The position numbers and the translations under genes are program-made. A DNA stretch of 8,015 nt, from NCBI GenBank assembly GCA_943355045.1, contig CALRDY010000026.1:1-8015 (forward strand). The letters run 5' to 3'. Every line of letters begins with the position of its first letter. The stretch's first letter is position 1. The notes under the pieces were generated by a model. That model saw only the letters and a program-made list of their open reading frames with translations, was not told where the DNA came from and did no database searches. Below are positions 5,886-8,015 of the stretch, piece by piece. Origin of the DNA: Candidatus Nomurabacteria bacterium. GTDB taxonomy: Bacteria; Patescibacteriota; Minisyncoccia; Phycocordibacterales; Phycocordibacteraceae.

Positions 5886-5960
5886 GCCCCCGTCGTTCAA
5901 CGGATAGGACGCGAGCTTGCGGAGTTCGTAATTGAGGTTCGATTCCTCACGGGGGCACCA
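5886..5960 (+). tRNA. tRNA-Arg (anticodon GCG), CCA encoded
   Basis: The acceptor stem GCCCCCG pairs with CGGGGGC. The anticodon stem CGAGC/GTTCG (one G-U) encloses loop TTGCGGA, giving anticodon GCG for arginine CGC/CGU codons. The T-arm is TGAGG-TTCGATT-CCTCA, the discriminator is A, and CCA is encoded. Most bacteria use ACG (edited to ICG) for this box, so GCG is unusual. The 3' end lies 12 bases from the stop codon of the convergent reverse transcriptase gene. Confidence 0.93.
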
Positions 5961-5972
5961 GCCAGTGCTAAT

Positions 5973-7004
5973 TCAAGTGACCGAGGCACCCTCCACTTCT
6001 AGGGCGTGCTTAGGCGCCTCTGTAAAAATATCTTGCTTCAATTTCCAGGCATTACCATGTCCGAGAAGACCGAGGTATGACTGTACCGTCTCTTCCTTCC
6101 ACTCTTTTACCTTTAAATTTCTGAATATTCTCTTTTTGGTCGTCGTTCTTAAAACCTGGTGATCCGGAAAATGCACCCAGCCCAGAAAGTCGACACCGGA
6201 AGCGACGGTCTGAATGGAAATCTTGTTGGGATGCATGGCGAGCTTAAGCTTGATTCCTAAGAATTCTTGCATCACTGGCAAGATGATTTCGAGATGTGCC
6301 TTGTCCGTCGAAAGGACAGCGAAATCGTCGGCGTATCGTAAATAATATTTCGCTTTAAGACGATACTTCATAAATTGATCGAATTCGTTCATGTAAATAT
6401 TTACCAAAAGCTGGGATGTCAGATTTCCGAGAGGAAGCCCGACACCAGTGACGCTTGAATGAAAGCTCCGGACGATGACCGACATGAGATTAAGAATATC
6501 TTGGTCGGGAACATATTGTGCAAATATGTCCAAGAGAATCGCATGATCGATGTTTGCGAAAAACTTTTTGATGTCACACTTGAGCACCCATACTGTGCGA
6601 GTATTGTTTTCGGAAACAATACCAATAAACTTTCTTAATCTGCGGAGAGCACGATGAGTGCCTTTCCCATCTTGGCAGGAGTGCGAATCGGAAATAAAAA
6701 TCTTTGCGAAAAAGGGCGATAACTTTCTGTGCAACGCGTGATGCAAAAGCCGGTCCTTGACGCTGGCTTTATGGATATCGCGCGGTTTCGGATCGGCGAT
6801 TTTGAAATGCTGATATGCCGAATGCGAATACGTTTTCGCGGCAAGCTCACTATGGAGCGCGATGATATTCGTCATTAAATCTCGCTCAAATTCCTGCACG
6901 TCTTTACGCGCCCGCTTGCCCTGAACAAATTCTTTCCACGCCTCGAGGAGATTTTCGAGCGAAGTGATATTATTATATGTATGTTGAAATCTAATTTTGG
7001 ACAT
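5973..7004 (-). CDS. DGR-type reverse transcriptase
   Basis: A protein of 343 residues, typical of diversity-generating retroelement RTs, with no maturase or endonuclease extension. Motifs in order: N-terminal SLENLLEAWKEFVQGKR (about 15-31); KPRDIHKASVKDRLLHHAL (about 73-91); SHSCQDGKGTHRAL (about 107-120); catalytic Asp 144 in LKCDIKKFFANID; GLPLGNLTSQLLVNIYMNEF (about 189-208), where LGxxxSQ replaces the usual QGxxxSP and is the DGR hallmark linked to adenine misincorporation; catalytic YADD at 224-227; FLGW at 273-276. The enzyme copies the TR RNA, with Avd as partner, into cDNA mutated at adenines. The ATG at 7004 fits the family N-terminus but has neither a Shine-Dalgarno sequence nor a -10 box at leaderless spacing. 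The gene is more A+T-rich than the pil operon. Confidence 0.96.
   Translation of the reverse strand: MSKIRFQHTYNNITSLENLLEAWKEFVQGKRARKDVQEFERDLMTNIIALHSELAAKTYSHSAYQHFKIADPKPRDIHKASVKDRLLHHALHRKLSPFFAKIFISDSHSCQDGKGTHRALRRLRKFIGIVSENNTRTVWVLKCDIKKFFANIDHAILLDIFAQYVPDQDILNLMSVIVRSFHSSVTGVGLPLGNLTSQLLVNIYMNEFDQFMKYRLKAKYYLRYADDFAVLSTDKAHLEIILPVMQEFLGIKLKLAMHPNKISIQTVASGVDFLGWVHFPDHQVLRTTTKKRIFRNLKVKEWKEETVQSYLGLLGHGNAWKLKQDIFTEAPKHALEVEGASVT
6965..6973 (+). promoter_or_regulatory. Extended -10 promoter (TGATATTAT) upstream of ATG 6981, probably for avd
   Basis: TGA followed by TATTAT, seven bases before an ATG at 6981, the same geometry as TGGTATAAT before the gene at 3941. The ATG opens a frame through the (ACGA)9 tract that at this repeat count ends at TAG 7155-7157, out of phase with avd. 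It lies inside the RT coding region on the opposite strand. Confidence 0.5.
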
Positions 7005-7018
7005 AGGGGTAGCAACGC

Positions 7019-7054
7019 ACGAACGAACGAACGAACGAACGAACGAACGAACGA
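7019..7054. repeat. Tetranucleotide tandem repeat (ACGA)9
   Basis: Nine perfect ACGA units (TCGT on the minus strand) between the divergent RT and avd genes. No stop codon arises in any plus-strand frame, so any frame can pass through. Four-base units shift the frame with every unit gained or lost, as in known slipped-strand contingency loci. The tract also sits in the probable 5' leader of the RT messenger. Confidence 0.95.
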
Positions 7055-7080
7055 ATTTTACCGGTTTTACACAAAGTCAA
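7055..7080 (-). promoter_or_regulatory. Possible promoter for the reverse transcriptase
   Basis: On the minus strand TTGACT (7080-7075) precedes TAAAAT (7060-7055) with a 14-base gap, shorter than the usual 16-18. If used, transcription would begin inside the TCGT repeat, placing the repeat in the RT leader. Weak evidence because of the spacing. Confidence 0.3.
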
Positions 7081-7093
7081 GGAATCGTACCTT

Positions 7094-7420
7094 TTGTGGT
7101 ACACATTCTATCAAGATCTGCCCAAGACACATCGCCATTCTCTCGGTCAGCGTATAGACACTTTATTTGTTGAAGTGATAGAAGCGATATCAGCCGCAAG
7201 TTTTCTCTCGCCTACGGAGAAACATCCGTATGTTCGTCTCGCAATTAAGAAAGCAGACACTCTCCGCGTATTCCTTCTGATCCTCTGGGAAACAAAATCT
7301 CTCGACAATAAAAAGTATATCGCCCTTTCCGTAAAGTTGGATGAGGCGGGCAAGATGCTCGGCGGCTGGAACGGACAGCTCGCAAAACAAAACTCTCCAG
7401 CGAAAGCCGGAGAGAAATGA
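7094..7420 (+). CDS. avd: Avd-like four-helix-bundle DGR accessory protein
   Basis: The 108 residues from TTG 7094 show the Avd / 23S rRNA-intervening-protein family pattern: DLPKTHRHSLGQRID near the N-terminus, a helix with FVEVIEAISAASFL, the ARxxxD-like LAIKKADTLRVFLLILWE (about 49-66), and LDEAGKMLGGWNGQL near the end. Avd forms a basic pentameric barrel that binds the RT and TR RNA and is needed for cDNA synthesis. The TTG start probably truncates helix 1: the same frame upstream reads ILPVLHKVKESYLL and continues open through the ACGA repeat to TAG 7010, with no ATG, GTG or TTG. The most credible start is ATG 6981, which is out of frame by one repeat unit. The 3' end encodes NSPAKAGEK across the antisense terminator of the TR RNA. 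It is divergent from the RT, unlike classical DGRs. Confidence 0.88.
   Translation: MWYTFYQDLPKTHRHSLGQRIDTLFVEVIEAISAASFLSPTEKHPYVRLAIKKADTLRVFLLILWETKSLDNKKYIALSVKLDEAGKMLGGWNGQLAKQNSPAKAGEK
7384..7414 (-). terminator. Rho-independent terminator of the TR RNA, inside the avd 3' end
   Basis: On the minus strand CTCTCCGGC, loop TTTC, and GCTGGAGAG form a 9-bp stem with one G-U pair, followed by TTTTGTTTT. On the plus strand the same bases code for the end of avd, the G-U pair becomes an A-C mismatch and no T-tract follows, so it is directional. It begins 12 bases after the 3' end of the TR. Confidence 0.8.
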
Positions 7421-7426
7421 AGAGAG

Positions 7427-7554
7427 TTGCGACACGGCGAACGCGAACCCGTTGTCACGATTCCACCTATTGTCAGGATTGTCGTTGTACGCATTGAGCC
7501 AGCGGCCATCGTCATCACGGTTCGCGTTCAACAAGTTCGGATCGCCGTCGGATT
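7427..7554 (-). repeat. DGR template repeat (TR)
   Basis: This copy matches 7883-8010 over 128 bases with 16 differences, all at adenines of the minus strand (32 adenines by my count). Having A at every variable site marks it as template. Read in the target frame it encodes a typical TR peptide with NRDDDGRWLNAYNDNPDNRW and many AAC/AAT codons. The last 25 bases on the sense strand are nearly A-free, GC-rich and identical to the VR, the expected location of IMH*. Confidence 0.97.
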
Positions 7555-7640
7555 GCGCGAAACATCTTCCATATCACCACCCCTCGAGTACTCTCAGGGT
7601 TGAATCGAATCCGGCATCGCAATGCCCTAATGTTTCGCGC
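7555..7640 (-). other. Structured 5' flank of the TR in the template RNA
   Basis: An 11-bp perfect inverted repeat, GCGCGAAACAT at 7555-7565 and ATGTTTCGCGC at 7630-7640, encloses 64 bases that include a 5-bp hairpin (GGCAT-CGCA-ATGCC on the plus strand, 7613-7626). The outer stem ends on the base adjacent to the TR. It may be a protein-binding or boundary structure for RT and Avd. The fold is inferred from sequence only. Confidence 0.55.
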
Positions 7641-7779
7641 CAAGTATCTTCTTTTTATTGAAGTTTCTGCATGCGCCACTCTATCCGAAACCGTGGCCGC
7701 GGATACTCCCGATGCATGGATACTGGGTTCGGTAGCGGGAAGCCTTGACCGCCCACATATTCACCTACTGCCGTTTCTA

Positions 7780-7788
7780 AGTATATCA
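7780..7788 (-). promoter_or_regulatory. Extended -10 promoter (TGATATACT) of the template RNA
   Basis: TGA followed by TATACT on the minus strand, starting in the T-rich tail of the target-gene terminator and leading toward the TR. No start codon follows at 6-7 bases, unlike the leaderless genes, which fits a non-coding RNA. Confidence 0.5.
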
Positions 7789-7825
7789 AAAGAAATCGGG
7801 GCACCTGCGGACAGGTGCCCCGATT
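7787..7825 (-). terminator. Rho-independent terminator of the DGR target gene
   Basis: A 14-bp perfect stem (AATCGGGGCACCTG with its complement, 7794-7825) with loop TCCG on the minus strand, followed by TCTTTTG. It lies 40 bases after the target stop codon. It separates target-gene messenger from the template RNA. Confidence 0.88.
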
Positions 7826-7843
7826 GTAAGGACTAAGTTCAAA

Positions 7844-7857
7844 GGGACTAAAGTCCC
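7844..7857 (-). other. Short palindrome downstream of the VR (candidate DGR hairpin/cruciform)
   Basis: GGGACTTTAGTCCC can form a 5-6 bp stem with a 2-4 base loop, 25 bases beyond the VR 3' end and just after the target stop codon. Phage DGRs use a hairpin or cruciform at this place to promote retrohoming. This one is shorter than usual; the nearby 14-bp terminator stem is an alternative. Confidence 0.4.
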
Positions 7858-7864
7858 GAGGATC

Positions 7865-8015
7865 TTAGGACTGAGCACTAACTTGCGACACGGCGAACGC
7901 GAACCCGTCGTCACGATTCCACCTACTGCCAGGACTGCCGTCGCACGCACGGAGCCAGCGGCCACCGCCACCACGGTGCGCGTTCAACAAGGACGGATCG
8001 CCGTCGGAGTCGTTG
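7865..8015 (-). CDS. DGR target protein, C-terminal end with VR (partial)
   Basis: Only the last 49 complete codons are in the window; the gene starts beyond base 8015. The end reads NDSDGDPSLLNAHRGGGGRW, then LRACDGSPGSRWNRDDGFAF, then AVSQVSAQS and stop (TAA, 7867-7865). The RGGxxRW, SRWNRDDGFAFAVS pattern is the usual C-terminus of C-type-lectin-fold (FGE-sulfatase-like) variable proteins of DGRs; the conserved frame holds the fold while variable residues form the ligand surface. Variable positions here are mostly Gly, Ser, Arg, Cys and Asp. The protein's N-terminal domain and location cannot be judged. A terminator follows the stop. Confidence 0.9.
   Translation of the reverse strand, partial: NDSDGDPSLLNAHRGGGGRWLRACDGSPGSRWNRDDGFAFAVSQVSAQS
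7883..8010 (-). repeat. DGR variable repeat (VR)
   Basis: The mutated copy of the TR at the 3' end of the target gene. Relative to the TR, the sense-strand changes are 11 A-to-G, 4 A-to-C and 1 A-to-T, with none at C, G or T. The 3' end of homology (TCGCAA on the sense strand) lies 15 bases before the stop codon. The 16th change, at 8009, is at the edge of homology and is less certain. Confidence 0.97.

Larger units (their letters stand above)
7384..7773 (-). ncRNA. Probable DGR template RNA containing the TR
   Basis: A unit of about 390 bases bounded by TGATATACT at 7788-7780 (start expected near 7773) and the terminator at 7414-7384. It contains a folded 5' region (7640-7555), the TR (7554-7427) and a 12-base spacer. 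No convincing protein-coding frame is present. It lies between target gene and RT, as the template RNA does in known DGRs. Its 3' end is antisense to avd. Boundaries are inferred, and read-through into the RT gene is possible. Confidence 0.6.

Noticed and set aside
5973..7004. RT as a group II intron maturase, retron or Abi enzyme
   Set aside because: The LGxxxSQ motif, absence of maturase and HNH domains, and the adjacent TR/VR/avd fit only a DGR.
7019..7054. (ACGA)9 as a CRISPR-like array or iteron set
   Set aside because: There are no spacers and the unit is only four bases, so it is a simple sequence repeat.
7190..7534. A 114-residue minus-strand frame through the TR
   Set aside because: It starts inside the TR, translates template sequence and then antisense avd. 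The TR is a non-coding template; the resemblance to a DGR target ends at the TR boundary.
7683..7760. A 25-codon minus-strand frame starting MWAVKASRYRTQ, downstream of TGATATACT
   Set aside because: It is short and lacks a well-spaced ribosome site. It lies in the presumed 5' part of the template RNA and shows no coding signal.
7600..7836. Plus-strand 78-residue frame between TR and VR
   Set aside because: It runs through the target-gene terminator stem and the folded template RNA region and has no recognisable motif.
7427..8010. Assigning 7883-8010 as template and 7427-7554 as variable repeat
   Set aside because: All differing sites are A in the 7427-7554 copy and mixed G/C/T in the other, and only the latter sits in a target reading frame with stop and terminator.

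Overview
The window looks like part of a small-genome Patescibacteria/CPR bacterium, probably a parcubacterium. The clues are short, tightly packed genes, a minimal type IV pilus operon, a DUF5652-like two-helix membrane protein, standard TGA stops, and start codons placed 6-7 bases after a -10 box, as in leaderless transcription. Lineage is inferred from gene content and style, not from a marker gene.

Layout. Bases 1-445 (minus strand): the 5' end of uppS and three tRNAs (Val-UAC, Leu-CAG, Arg-UCU). Bases 479-2955 (minus): four overlapping genes, pilM-pilN-pilO plus a small one-helix protein, forming the inner-membrane platform of a type IV pilus. Bases 3000-3912 (minus): a stand-alone tRNA-binding OB-fold protein and ruvX/yqgF, linked by a 15-bp inverted repeat. 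Bases 3941-4847 (plus): the DUF5652-like protein, a cysteine-rich HNH protein whose last codons lie inside tRNA-Ser(UGA), and that tRNA. Bases 4871-5960: a bidirectional terminator, an unrecognised 95-residue gene (minus), a two-helix membrane protein (plus) and tRNA-Arg(GCG).

Bases 5973-8015 hold a diversity-generating retroelement (DGR), cut by the window end. It has a DGR-type reverse transcriptase (minus), an Avd-like accessory gene (plus), a 128-base template repeat (TR, minus) and the matching variable repeat (VR, minus) at the 3' end of a target gene that starts beyond base 8015. TR and VR differ at 16 positions, and every one is an adenine in the TR sense strand, the signature of adenine-directed mutagenic retrohoming. 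The TR is transcribed, the reverse transcriptase with Avd makes error-prone cDNA, and the cDNA replaces the VR, changing surface residues of a C-type-lectin-like domain.

The most unusual part is the control region. A (ACGA)9 tract lies between the divergent RT and avd genes. The best avd start, an ATG at 6981 behind a TGATATTAT promoter matching the window's other leaderless starts, is out of frame with avd; gaining one repeat unit or losing two would join them. This suggests a phase-variable switch on hypermutation. The TR RNA also appears to be its own unit: a promoter just past the target-gene terminator, a stem ending flush with the TR, and a terminator embedded antisense in the 3' end of avd.
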